DNA from: Achromobacter sp.
Lineage (GTDB): Bacteria > Pseudomonadota > Gammaproteobacteria > Burkholderiales > Burkholderiaceae_B
NCBI GenBank assembly: GCA_003454835.1
Contig: DMTA01000152.1
Location: 1 to 13,683, forward strand
Direction: 5' to 3'
DNA length: 13,683 nt
A program made the position numbers and the translations under genes. Under the pieces are notes generated by a model. The model was not told where the DNA came from and searched no databases. It was given only the letters and a program-made list of their open reading frames with translations. Positions 1-6,660 of the stretch are shown here, piece after piece (position 1 is the stretch's first letter; each line of letters begins with the position of its first letter).

Positions 1-227
1 CGCTGGGTGTCGCGCGCTGCGTCGCGTGCGGCTCGCCCGACGCCGCGCGTCTCGTTGCCCAAGCCTGCGGCGAGGGCATTGCCGAGGCGTACGCGCAGGT
101 CCGCGATTCGATGGCCACCCGCTACCAGGAAGACCTCAAGCGCGTGCGCGCTGGCAAGCTGGGCCACTATCTGGGCGCGGATGGCCTGGCGGCGCGGGTC
201 GCGAATCTGCGGGAGTTTGCCCTGTGA
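1..227 (+). CDS. 3' end of an unrecognised gene (partial)
   Basis: An open frame enters from the left edge, with codons starting at position 3, and runs to a TGA at 225-227. It gives about 74 C-terminal residues. The tail has two Cys in a CVACG stretch and a charged helical end (RYQEDLKRVRAGKLGHYLG). I do not recognise the family and assign no function. The frame is supported by its stop overlapping the GTG start of the next gene (GTGA, 4 bp), the usual sign of translational coupling. The gene probably shares an operon with the LprI-like protein. The true start lies outside the window. Confidence 0.55.
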   Translation, partial: LGVARCVACGSPDAARLVAQACGEGIAEAYAQVRDSMATRYQEDLKRVRAGKLGHYLGADGLAARVANLREFAL

Positions 228-910
228 ATCGTCCTGCCGCCGGGTTCGCGCTGTCGATCGTCCTGTGCAGCCCGGTGGCTTGGGCCGCCGGCAAGCCATC
301 GTTCGATTGCGCCAGGGCCCGGACGGCGGTCGAGAAGGCGATCTGCGCCGATGGCGGGTTGGCTGAGCAGGATGCCAGCATTGCACGACACTTCGGCAAG
401 GCCAGAATGACCTTCGACCCGGCGACGGGCAAGGCGCTGACGGAAGACCAGCGCTGGTTCGTCAAGGTGCGGGACGAGGCCTACGCGGCGCCGCCTGGCA
501 GCGATCCGCCGCAAAAGGAGCTGGCGGACCGGTTGAAGTATCGCGACGCCTTTCTGTCGTCGCTGGTGCTCAAGCGCCGTCAAGGCTTTGAAGGCGATTG
601 GGAAAACCTTGCCGGTGGCATTTCGATCAAGCGGCAGCCGGATGGCAGCCTGGCATTCGACGGCTCCGCGGCGCATCCGGAAAATGGCCGCTGGGTGTGC
701 GACGTGCGCGGCGCGGGCGCGGTCAAGAACAATGCGGTGGTCGTCGAGACCGTCGACGCCGAGGGCTGGACACTGACGCTGTCGCGCAAGGGATACGGCC
801 TCGTGCTGTCCGAGAACCCGCCGGCCGGGGCCGCCGACGCAGCCAGCCGGCCGTATTGTGGTCTGAACGGCGCGCTCGGCGGCGTTTACTATCCGGTTTC
901 AAGGCCTTGA
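224..910 (+). CDS. Secreted LprI/DUF1311-family protein with C-terminal extension
   Basis: Encodes 228 aa from a GTG that overlaps the preceding stop. This start gives a Sec signal peptide: a short basic N-terminus, a hydrophobic stretch at residues 7-19, and a likely cleavage after AWA (20-22). Starting further upstream in the same frame would bury the signal. The LprI/DUF1311 pattern follows: FDC at 27-29, then T34, E37 and IC at 40-41, and the later DQRWFVKVRD block at 75-84. Family members are periplasmic or surface proteins, some described as lysozyme inhibitors. Residues 119-228 form an extra domain with C159 and C212 that I cannot name. The Cys often found after the WxxxRD block is replaced (RDEAY), so disulfide pairing may differ. 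The family call is good; a lysozyme-inhibitor role is only a possibility. Confidence 0.8.
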   Translation: MNRPAAGFALSIVLCSPVAWAAGKPSFDCARARTAVEKAICADGGLAEQDASIARHFGKARMTFDPATGKALTEDQRWFVKVRDEAYAAPPGSDPPQKELADRLKYRDAFLSSLVLKRRQGFEGDWENLAGGISIKRQPDGSLAFDGSAAHPENGRWVCDVRGAGAVKNNAVVVETVDAEGWTLTLSRKGYGLVLSENPPAGAADAASRPYCGLNGALGGVYYPVSRP

Positions 911-937
911 TCGGCGCGCCGCCGCTGCGACTAGAAT
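907..937 (+). promoter_or_regulatory. Possible sigma70-type promoter of the YoaK gene
   Basis: TTGATC (907-912) and TAGAAT (932-937) resemble -35 and -10 boxes. They lie in the 74-bp gap before the GTG at 985. The 19-bp spacer is longer than optimal and the -35 box overlaps the end of the previous gene, so this is a weak call. Confidence 0.25.
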
Positions 938-984
938 GGCATTCCGAATCGCAGTGAACACGTTCTTGTTTTGAAAGGACAGGC

Positions 985-1743
985 GTGACCATCCCGTATC
1001 TGCGCCGGCTGACCGCTGTCAGCCGCAGCCCGCAAGCCAATAGGCATCTTGCCTATCTGCTGACCTTCACCGCCGGCGCCGTTAACGCCGGCGGATTTCT
1101 GGCGGTCCAGCAGTACACCTCCCACATGTCCGGCATCGTGTCCATGATGGCCGACCACATGGCGCTCGGCGGGGTGATCGTGGTGTTGCAAGGGCTGGCG
1201 GCGCTGGTGTCGTTCATGGCAGGGGCGGCCAGCTCAGCTTTCCTGATCAACTTTGGGCGCAGGTCCCGGCTGGCCAGCGAATACGCGCTGCCGCTGCTTC
1301 TGGAGGCCGTGCTGCTGCTGATCTTCGGCCTGTTGGGCGCCAACCTGGAGACGCTGCGCTGGTTCTACGTGCCCGGCACGGTGATGCTGCTCTGCTACAT
1401 CATGGGACTGCAGAACGCGATGATCACCAAGGTGTCCCGGTCCGAAATCCGCACCACGCACGTGACGGGCATGGTGACCGACATCGGCATCGAGCTCGGC
1501 AAGTTGTTCTACTGGAACGTCGCAAAGGGCGACCCGCAGGCGATGCCGCGGGTGCTGGCCGACCGCGGCAAGCTCATCGTGCTGAGCCTGATGGTGACCT
1601 TGTTCTTCTTGGGCGGCGTGACGGGTGCGTATTCGTTTTTCAATTTCGGCTTCGGATCGACCTGGCCGCTGGCGTTGTTGCTGATGCTGCTGGCCGCGGT
1701 GCCGATCCTGGACGACATCCGCAGCTTCATGCACCGGGCCTAG
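985..1743 (+). CDS. YoaK/DUF1275 family inner-membrane protein
   Basis: Encodes 252 aa from a GTG, with AAAGGA at 974-979 as ribosome binding site. The protein is mostly hydrophobic, with about six membrane segments (roughly residues 23-42, 61-90, 101-119, 127-148, 197-217 and 226-243). Family signatures are the GFLAVQQYTSHMSG block near residues 37-50 and the GLQNAMITKVSRSEIRTTHV block from 141, followed by TGMVTDIGIELGK to 173. DUF1275 proteins are widespread and usual at this length. Their biochemical role is not established, although a transport role is often suggested. The gene stands between a plus-strand pair and convergent minus-strand genes. The membrane-protein and family calls are secure; the function is open. 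Confidence 0.88.
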   Translation: MTIPYLRRLTAVSRSPQANRHLAYLLTFTAGAVNAGGFLAVQQYTSHMSGIVSMMADHMALGGVIVVLQGLAALVSFMAGAASSAFLINFGRRSRLASEYALPLLLEAVLLLIFGLLGANLETLRWFYVPGTVMLLCYIMGLQNAMITKVSRSEIRTTHVTGMVTDIGIELGKLFYWNVAKGDPQAMPRVLADRGKLIVLSLMVTLFFLGGVTGAYSFFNFGFGSTWPLALLLMLLAAVPILDDIRSFMHRA

Positions 1744-1766
1744 CCGGCCGCGGATGGCCGACACCA

Positions 1767-1794
1767 CCTGGCCGGCCGCGCCTGGCCGGCCGCC
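1767..1794. repeat. GC-rich 14-bp tandem repeat able to fold as a hairpin
   Basis: CCTGGCCGGCCGCG (1767-1780) is directly followed by CCTGGCCGGCCGCC (1781-1794), differing at one base. Each unit contains the palindrome GGCCGGCC, so the copies at 1770-1777 and 1784-1791 can pair across a 6-nt loop. It fills most of the 52-bp gap between two convergent gene ends. It may act as a transcription stop for both, but there is no T-tract, so terminator function is uncertain. Confidence 0.5.
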
Positions 1795-1795
1795 C

Positions 1796-2551
1796 CTACC
1801 GCTTCGATTTGACCGCGGCGGAATGGCTCAGGAAGACCTGCAGCGCCGCCAGCGTTTCATAGTGCAGGCGTTCGAAGCGGGCGTCCTTGGCCGGATCGGT
1901 GATGGCGTACCCCTTGGCGTCCAGCGGATACGGTTCGCCCAGCAATCGGCCGATGTCGATCTGGTAATAGCTGGCGTCCCCATACGGGCGCTTGCCGTCG
2001 ATATAGGGCATGGGCCAGAAGCGGTCCCCTTCTCGTAAAACCGCGCCCAGCGCCTGATCGTCCACTTCGCGCCAAACCGCCGCGCGCAGCAGGACAAGAT
2101 GCTCCTTGCGCAGATCGAACGTGCCCTGCGCGTCCACCCCGCTTTCCGGAAAGTCGAAGGCTTCGCGCATCTCGGCTGGCACGGCATAACGGCCGGGTTG
2201 CAGCCTGCCGACGGATTGCACATAGCGCGGGACCAGGCGGCAGACTTCGGCCAGCCGCCGAATGGCCAGCGCATCATCGGTTGTCTTCAGCGCGCCGCGA
2301 GCAGTGGCAAGCGTATTGGCGCCGCCGAGCAGCGGTTGCTCGAAATCGATGCCGGGCGCGCCGGATTCAACCGGCATCCATTGCACGCGCAGCAGGCGCA
2401 TCAAGGCCGCGTGCTGCGGGGTGTAAGACAGGCTGGAGTCTGGCGCCGCATAGACCTGGCGGACGATGGCATCGCGGGCGGGTGACGCCAGAGCGCGCAG
2501 CGGCGCGGCAAGCAGGCTGCCCAGCATCAGCAGCAGGGGGCGACGGTTCAT
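1796..2551 (-). CDS. Exported protein of unknown family
   Basis: Encodes 251 aa from an ATG preceded on the minus strand by GGAGA, four bases upstream. The N-terminus, MNRRPLLLMLGSLLAAP, is a signal sequence with cleavage likely around residues 22-23. The RR pair before the hydrophobic core allows the Tat route, but the rest of the Tat consensus is weak, so Sec is as likely. The mature part has a helical stretch rich in Leu and Arg (92-115). A conserved-looking acidic/aromatic segment at 178-204 includes FWPMPYIDGKRPYGDASYY. I see no catalytic motif and do not recognise the domain. It starts 23 bp after the stop of the TPR gene, so the two are probably co-transcribed and may act together in the periplasm. 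Confidence 0.7.
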   Translation of the reverse strand: MNRRPLLLMLGSLLAAPLRALASPARDAIVRQVYAAPDSSLSYTPQHAALMRLLRVQWMPVESGAPGIDFEQPLLGGANTLATARGALKTTDDALAIRRLAEVCRLVPRYVQSVGRLQPGRYAVPAEMREAFDFPESGVDAQGTFDLRKEHLVLLRAAVWREVDDQALGAVLREGDRFWPMPYIDGKRPYGDASYYQIDIGRLLGEPYPLDAKGYAITDPAKDARFERLHYETLAALQVFLSHSAAVKSKR

Positions 2552-2574
2552 GGGGTCTCCGGGTGCATTTGGCC

Positions 2575-3294
2575 CTATTGGGGCAGGCTTGCCAATTGGG
2601 TTTCGGTAAGTGTGTAGCCTGGCTGCAGGCGTAGCGCGGCTTCATAGGACTTGCGGGCGTCCGCCACGCGCCCAAGCCTTCGCTGCAGGTTGCCGAGATT
2701 CGTCAGGATCAGTGCGCTGGCCGGCTTGGCGCGCACTGCCTTCTCAAAGGCGTCTAGCGCTTCGTGCGGGCGGTTCAACGCGTCCAGCATCGACGCCTGC
2801 AGGTTGCAGCCGATGCTCCAGCCAGGAAATCTTGCGGTCAGCGTCTGCGTGGTCGCCAGCGCGTTGGGAAGGTCCGCGCGCTCGGCCTGCGTGCCAGCCT
2901 TGTTGACGTATGCCCATTTGTTGTCGGGATCCAATGCGATGGACTGCTCGAACAGCGCGAGCGCCGCCGCCATGTTGCCCTGCTGACCATGGAGCTTTCC
3001 CAGGAACAGGCGGATGTCGGCATTGGCGGGCTCCTGCCGCGCCATGTCTTCGGCGATGCGCTGCGCCTCCTGGCGGTTGCCGGCTCGCAGCGCCGCGGAA
3101 ACTTGCGCGTTCTGCGCCTGCAGGGCAGGGGGCCACTGCTGGATTCGTGCCCGTAGCGCGTCGTGCTCAGTTCGCAGTTCTGCGAGGTAGGCGTCATCCA
3201 GTTGCGACGCGTCCTGGGCATGGGCCGGCTGGCCCGTCAGAACGCTGGCGAGAAGCAACGATGAAAAGAGACGGATGCGAAGCGCTGCAAGCAT
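2575..3294 (-). CDS. Exported TPR-repeat protein
   Basis: Encodes 239 aa. A signal peptide covers residues 1-26, with cleavage likely after AHA (24-26). Four consecutive 34-residue TPR units can be laid out at about 92-125, 126-159, 160-193 and 194-227. They show the usual pattern of A/G at positions 8 and 20 and a Pro near the end (for example [13 protein letters not shown] and [12 protein letters not shown]). A degenerate fifth unit may precede them at 58-91. TPR arrays bind peptides or partner proteins, so the likely role is a periplasmic scaffold; the partner is unknown. The downstream exported protein, 23 bp away, is the obvious candidate. The ribosome binding site before the ATG is weak, but this start gives the complete signal peptide. 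Confidence 0.8.
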   Translation of the reverse strand: MLAALRIRLFSSLLLASVLTGQPAHAQDASQLDDAYLAELRTEHDALRARIQQWPPALQAQNAQVSAALRAGNRQEAQRIAEDMARQEPANADIRLFLGKLHGQQGNMAAALALFEQSIALDPDNKWAYVNKAGTQAERADLPNALATTQTLTARFPGWSIGCNLQASMLDALNRPHEALDAFEKAVRAKPASALILTNLGNLQRRLGRVADARKSYEAALRLQPGYTLTETQLASLPQ

Positions 3295-3394
3295 GAGAAG
3301 GGCCGCCGGGCGTCATGTCGGGCCCATACGATACCGGAACCATCGCCAACGAAGGGCCCGCGGGATGGCCACGCCCGTCTTTTCAGACCAGCAC

Positions 3395-3400
3395 TACAAT
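3395..3400 (+). promoter_or_regulatory. Candidate -10 box of the tpm promoter
   Basis: TACAAT at 3395-3400 matches the -10 consensus at five of six positions. It would give a leader of about 38 nt before the tpm ATG. No convincing -35 box lies at the right distance, so this is a weak call. Confidence 0.25.
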
Positions 3401-3444
3401 GCCCGGGCGCGCATACACATACTCACGCGAGGAGCAGACAAGTC

Positions 3445-4104
3445 ATGGACGCGGAATTCTGGCTGGAACGGTGGCGCGAAGGGCGCACGCATTTTCATCA
3501 GACTCGGATCACGCCGCTATTGCAAAAGTATTGGCCAACGCTTGACGTCCCCAAGGGCGGCAAGGTGCTGGTCCCGCTTTGCGGCAAGTCGCTGGACATG
3601 GTGTGGCTGGCCGCGCAGGGCCATCAGGTGCTGGGCGCGGAACTCTCGCAGCTCGCAGTGGAGCAATTCTTCACCGAAAACGAATTGCGGCCGGTCAAGC
3701 ACGACTCGGCCTACGGCACGCATTACGTGGCCGGCAACATCGAGATCGTCTGCGGAGATATCTTCAAGATGGATGCGCAGGTGCTGTCGCATTGCGTGGG
3801 CGTGTACGACCGCGCGGCGCTCGTTGCGCTGCCGGATGCGATGCGGGCAAACTACGTGCGCCACGTTTACGGGCAGTTGTCGCCGTCGTATCGCGGCGTG
3901 CTCATCACCCTGGACTATCCGCAGGACGAGATGGCGGGCCCCCCGTTTTCCGTGGTGGACAGCGAAGTGCAGGCAATCTTTTCGGGCGTGTCGCCCGCCG
4001 TCATCATCGACCGCCGCGACATTCTCGACAAGGAACCCAAGTTCCAATCTGCGGGCGTCAGCCGCCTGGACACCGTGGTTTACCGTTTGGGCGTACAGGC
4101 CTGA
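3445..4104 (+). CDS. tpm: Thiopurine S-methyltransferase
   Basis: Encodes 219 aa, the normal length for bacterial TPMT. The ATG has GAGGAG at 3429-3434, ten bases upstream. Family blocks are in order: [15 protein letters not shown] (5-19), the SAM-binding [18 protein letters not shown] (43-60), [13 protein letters not shown] (64-76), CGDIF (103-107), [10 protein letters not shown] (121-130) and [15 protein letters not shown] (156-170). The enzyme transfers a methyl group from S-adenosylmethionine to thiols and related nucleophiles in the cytoplasm. Bacterial relatives have been linked to methylation of selenium and tellurium oxyanions and to tellurite resistance; that role is possible here but not shown. 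The gene stands alone, divergent from the TPR gene, and ends at a strong terminator. Confidence 0.93.
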   Translation: MDAEFWLERWREGRTHFHQTRITPLLQKYWPTLDVPKGGKVLVPLCGKSLDMVWLAAQGHQVLGAELSQLAVEQFFTENELRPVKHDSAYGTHYVAGNIEIVCGDIFKMDAQVLSHCVGVYDRAALVALPDAMRANYVRHVYGQLSPSYRGVLITLDYPQDEMAGPPFSVVDSEVQAIFSGVSPAVIIDRRDILDKEPKFQSAGVSRLDTVVYRLGVQA

Positions 4105-4124
4105 CGCGCTGCCTTACCGAAATG

Positions 4125-4157
4125 AAAAAACCCGTTCAATCGAACGGGCTTTTTTTT
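4125..4157. terminator. Bidirectional intrinsic terminator between tpm and the minus-strand operon
   Basis: CCCGTTC (4131-4137) and GAACGGG (4142-4148) form a perfect 7-bp stem around the 4-nt loop AATC. Six A residues at 4125-4130 and eight T residues at 4150-4157 flank it, so a U-tract follows the hairpin on either strand. It lies 20 bp after the tpm stop and 18 bp after the last gene of the minus-strand operon. It therefore terminates both convergent units. Confidence 0.9.
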
Positions 4158-4175
4158 GCGTGAGCGTTTTGCGGG

Positions 4176-4943
4176 CTAGGTCATCAACCAGCCACCGGCA
4201 ACGTCCAGAACCTGTCCGGTCACGAACCTGGCTTGATCGGACGCGAAGAAGAGGCAGGCATCCGCTACTTCCTCGGGCGTACCCAGGCGCCGCAACGCAG
4301 TCACCGCCGCCACCGCGTCGTTGATCTCCTGCGGCACGCTTTTGAGCAGCGGTGTGCTGATCCGGCCGGGCGCCAGCGCGTTCACGGTCACCTGATGCTC
4401 GCCCAGTTCGGCGGCCCAGTGCCGCGTCAGCCCGATCAGCCCGGCTTTGGTGGCCGCGTAATGCGCCGCCACGATATCGCAGTACGCCCTGCCGGCCACC
4501 GACGACATGTTGATGACGCGCCCCTGCCGCGCCTGCACCATGTGCGGCGTGGCCAGATGCGTCATGTAGAACACGCTGTTCAAGTTCACCGAAACGACGT
4601 TGTTCCACTCCGCGGGCGGCATTTCCCAGACCTTCAGCGCGCGGCCGTTCGTCTTGGGCGAGATGCCGACGTTGTTGACCAGGACGGTGGCGGCCCCCAG
4701 CTCGCGCGTGATGCGGTCATAGGCGGCCTGGCACTGCTCAAAATGCGAGACGTCGGTGGGCACGAAGCACACGTCGTGACCGCGCTTCTGGAGCTCCTTC
4801 TCATAGGCCTGCCCGGCCTGCGCGTTGAAGTCGACGAGACCCACTCGGCCGCCTTCGGCCAGTAAGGCCTCGACGATGGCCGAGCCGATGCCGCCGACCG
4901 CGCCTGTGACGATGATGGTCTGGCCGGTAAAGCGCGCATTCAT
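4176..4943 (-). CDS. SDR-family oxidoreductase (FabG-like)
   Basis: Encodes 255 aa, a classical short-chain dehydrogenase/reductase. It shows the cofactor motif TGAVGGIG (13-20), D38 at the end of the second strand (favouring NAD(H)), NNVG (90-93), structural Asn120, and catalytic Ser148, Tyr162 and Lys166 in YAATK. The C-terminal VTGQVLDVAGG block is present. The start at 4943 gives a 4-bp ATGA overlap with the preceding quinone oxidoreductase stop, indicating coupling. The same frame stays open upstream through that gene, but the extra residues have no SDR character. It is the last gene of the importer operon. The substrate is not identifiable; an alcohol or 3-hydroxyacyl oxidation linked to the imported compound is plausible. 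A FabG-type name would overstate what is seen. Confidence 0.88.
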   Translation of the reverse strand: MNARFTGQTIIVTGAVGGIGSAIVEALLAEGGRVGLVDFNAQAGQAYEKELQKRGHDVCFVPTDVSHFEQCQAAYDRITRELGAATVLVNNVGISPKTNGRALKVWEMPPAEWNNVVSVNLNSVFYMTHLATPHMVQARQGRVINMSSVAGRAYCDIVAAHYAATKAGLIGLTRHWAAELGEHQVTVNALAPGRISTPLLKSVPQEINDAVAAVTALRRLGTPEEVADACLFFASDQARFVTGQVLDVAGGWLMT

Positions 4944-5935
4944 GGCCGCACCTGCAGCATGATCTTGCCGATGTGCTTGCTGCTTTCCATCAGCGCGTGG
5001 GCGCGCGCGGCCTCGGCCAGCGGAAGTACCTCGTGGATCAAGGGCTGGCACTGTCCCTGTTCCATGAGCGGCAGCACCTTCTGCGTCAGCGACTGCGCAA
5101 TGGCGCCCTTGTCCTCGTCGGAGCGCGGGCGCAGCGTCGACCCGGTGAATTGCAGCCGTTTGGTCATGATGGGCAGGGCATCGATCTCGGCTTTGCTGCC
5201 TTCCAGAAACGCAATCTGCACCAGCCGGCCATTCAGGGCCAGCAACCGCAGGTTCTTGTTGATGTAGGCGCCGCCCACCATGTCCAGGATCACGTCGACG
5301 CCGGCCTTGCCCGTGCCTTCGCGCACGGCGGCCTCGAAATCCACGTCGCGGTACTGCACGGCATGATGCGCGCCGGCCTTCAGGCAGGCGTCCGCCTTCT
5401 CTGCGTTGCCCACGGTGGTCCAGACCTCCGCGCCGAACGCGCGCGCGAGCTGGATTGCCGTCAAGCCGATACCGCTGGAGCCGCCGTGGACCAGAAACTT
5501 CTCGCCCGCGGCCAGGCGCGCGCGGTCGAACACGTTGGTCCAGACGGTGAAGTAGTTTTCGGGGATGGCCGCGGCCGTCAGCAGGTCCAGGCCGCGCGGC
5601 ACCGGCAGGCAGTGGCGCTCGTCGGCCAGGCAATACTGGGCATAGCCGCCGCCCGGCGTCAGCGCGCAGACCTGGTCGCCGGCCTTCAAGCCCTGCACCT
5701 CCGGACCGGCCGCCACGATGGTGCCCGAGACTTCGAGGCCCAGATAGGGCGAGGCGCCCGGGGGCGGGGGATAGGACCCAGAGCGTTGCAGCACGTCCGG
5801 GCGGTTGACGCCCGCGTAGGCCACCTCGATCAGCACCTGGCGGCCCGTGGGCGCTTCCATGTCGCGTTCGGCGAGGCGCATGCAATCAGGCGCGCCGCCC
5901 TTGCCGTGGTCGATGAATGTGCAGCGTAAAGACAT
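4940..5935 (-). CDS. NAD(P)H quinone oxidoreductase, PIG3-like MDR family
   Basis: Encodes 331 aa, a zinc-independent medium-chain dehydrogenase/reductase. An N-terminal GroES-like domain contains AGVNRPDVLQRSGSYPPPPG (41-60). The Rossmann domain has GGSSGIG (151-157) for NADPH. The segment GSTLRPRSDEDKG (265-277) is typical of the PIG3/TP53I3-like subgroup, and the zinc-ligand cysteines of alcohol dehydrogenases are absent. Members reduce quinones or alpha,beta-unsaturated carbonyls in the cytoplasm. AAGGA at 5946-5950 precedes the ATG by ten bases. The gene begins 20 bp after livF and overlaps the following SDR by 4 bp, so it belongs to the importer operon. It may act on an unsaturated intermediate of the imported compound, or serve redox detoxification. 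Confidence 0.9.
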   Translation of the reverse strand: MSLRCTFIDHGKGGAPDCMRLAERDMEAPTGRQVLIEVAYAGVNRPDVLQRSGSYPPPPGASPYLGLEVSGTIVAAGPEVQGLKAGDQVCALTPGGGYAQYCLADERHCLPVPRGLDLLTAAAIPENYFTVWTNVFDRARLAAGEKFLVHGGSSGIGLTAIQLARAFGAEVWTTVGNAEKADACLKAGAHHAVQYRDVDFEAAVREGTGKAGVDVILDMVGGAYINKNLRLLALNGRLVQIAFLEGSKAEIDALPIMTKRLQFTGSTLRPRSDEDKGAIAQSLTQKVLPLMEQGQCQPLIHEVLPLAEAARAHALMESSKHIGKIMLQVRP

Positions 5936-5955
5936 GAGACGTTCGTCCTTGAATT

Positions 5956-6660
5956 TCAGTGGCCCAGATAGGCCTTCTTGACGTGCGGGTCGCTGAGCAG
6001 TTCCGCGCCCGTTCCCGTGCGCACGATCGCGCCGTTTTCCAGCACATAACCGCGATCCGCCAGACGCAGCGTGCGGAACACGTTCTGCTCCACCAGCAGC
6101 ACCGTCACGCCGTGCGATGTGACGTCTCGGATGATGTCGAACATCTGCTGCACCAGCAGCGGCGACAACCCCAGCGAGGGCTCGTCGAACACCAGCAGCT
6201 TCGGATCGGCCATCATGCCGCGCGCAATCGCCACCATCTGCTGCTCGCCGCCCGACAGCGACCCGGCGTACTGGTTCAGCCGCTCTTTCACGCGGGGGAA
6301 AATGCGCAGCACCTCGTCGAGCTTGCGTTCGACAATCGGCCGCGCGGCGCGCTTGTACGAGCCCATGAGCAAGTTGTCGCGCACGGTGAAGTGCGGAAAC
6401 AGCTGGCGTCCTTCGGGAATCATGGTGATGCCGGCATCGACGATGTCATAGGGTTCGCGGTTCGTCAGGTCCTGGCCTTCGAATTCCACCTTGCCCTGCG
6501 TGGCGGCGATCACGCCGCACAGCGTCTTGAGCGTGGTCGTCTTGCCCGCGCCGTTGGCGCCAATCAGCGTGACGATCTCGCCCGCGTTCACCTCGAAATT
6601 CAGGCCGTTGAGCACCTGGCTCTTGCCATAGCCCGACGTCAGATTCGACACCTTAAGCAT
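5956..6660 (-). CDS. livF: Branched-chain amino acid type ABC transporter ATPase (LivF)
   Basis: Encodes 234 aa, a HAAT-family ATP-binding subunit that powers uptake at the inner membrane. Visible motifs are Walker A GANGAGKTT (34-42), the LivF-style EGRQ Q-loop region (83-86), signature LSGGEQ (135-140), Walker B LLVFDE with catalytic E160, and the LVEQN switch (189-193). That switch has Gln where most ABC ATPases have His, which is usual for LivF. The start at 6660 is chosen because AAGGAG lies just upstream and MLKVSNLTSGYG is the normal family N-terminus. An in-frame start 48 bp upstream would add 16 unrelated residues. The gene overlaps the end of livMG by 8 bp, so the two ATPase-bearing proteins are translationally coupled. 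Confidence 0.94.
   Translation of the reverse strand: MLKVSNLTSGYGKSQVLNGLNFEVNAGEIVTLIGANGAGKTTTLKTLCGVIAATQGKVEFEGQDLTNREPYDIVDAGITMIPEGRQLFPHFTVRDNLLMGSYKRAARPIVERKLDEVLRIFPRVKERLNQYAGSLSGGEQQMVAIARGMMADPKLLVFDEPSLGLSPLLVQQMFDIIRDVTSHGVTVLLVEQNVFRTLRLADRGYVLENGAIVRTGTGAELLSDPHVKKAYLGH

Noticed and set aside
224..290. Lipoprotein signal in the LprI-like protein because of Cys15
   Set aside because: The residues before Cys15 are I-V-L, which do not fit a lipobox (G, A or S is needed at -1). A normal cleavage site follows at AWA.
26..910. Longer form of the LprI-like protein starting at 26
   Set aside because: It would hide the signal peptide inside the protein and overlap most of the preceding partial gene. 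The GTG at 224 gives a proper exported precursor.
3275..4324. Plus-strand frame of 349 codons across tpm
   Set aside because: It is a shadow frame of tpm, rich in Arg, Ser and Trp, and runs through the terminator at 4125-4157.
4176..5885. A 569-residue minus-strand open frame that could look like a fusion of the SDR with an upstream domain
   Set aside because: Its first 314 residues are the out-of-frame shadow of the quinone oxidoreductase, low in complexity and rich in Arg and Gly. The SDR has a good ATG at 4943 in an ATGA overlap.
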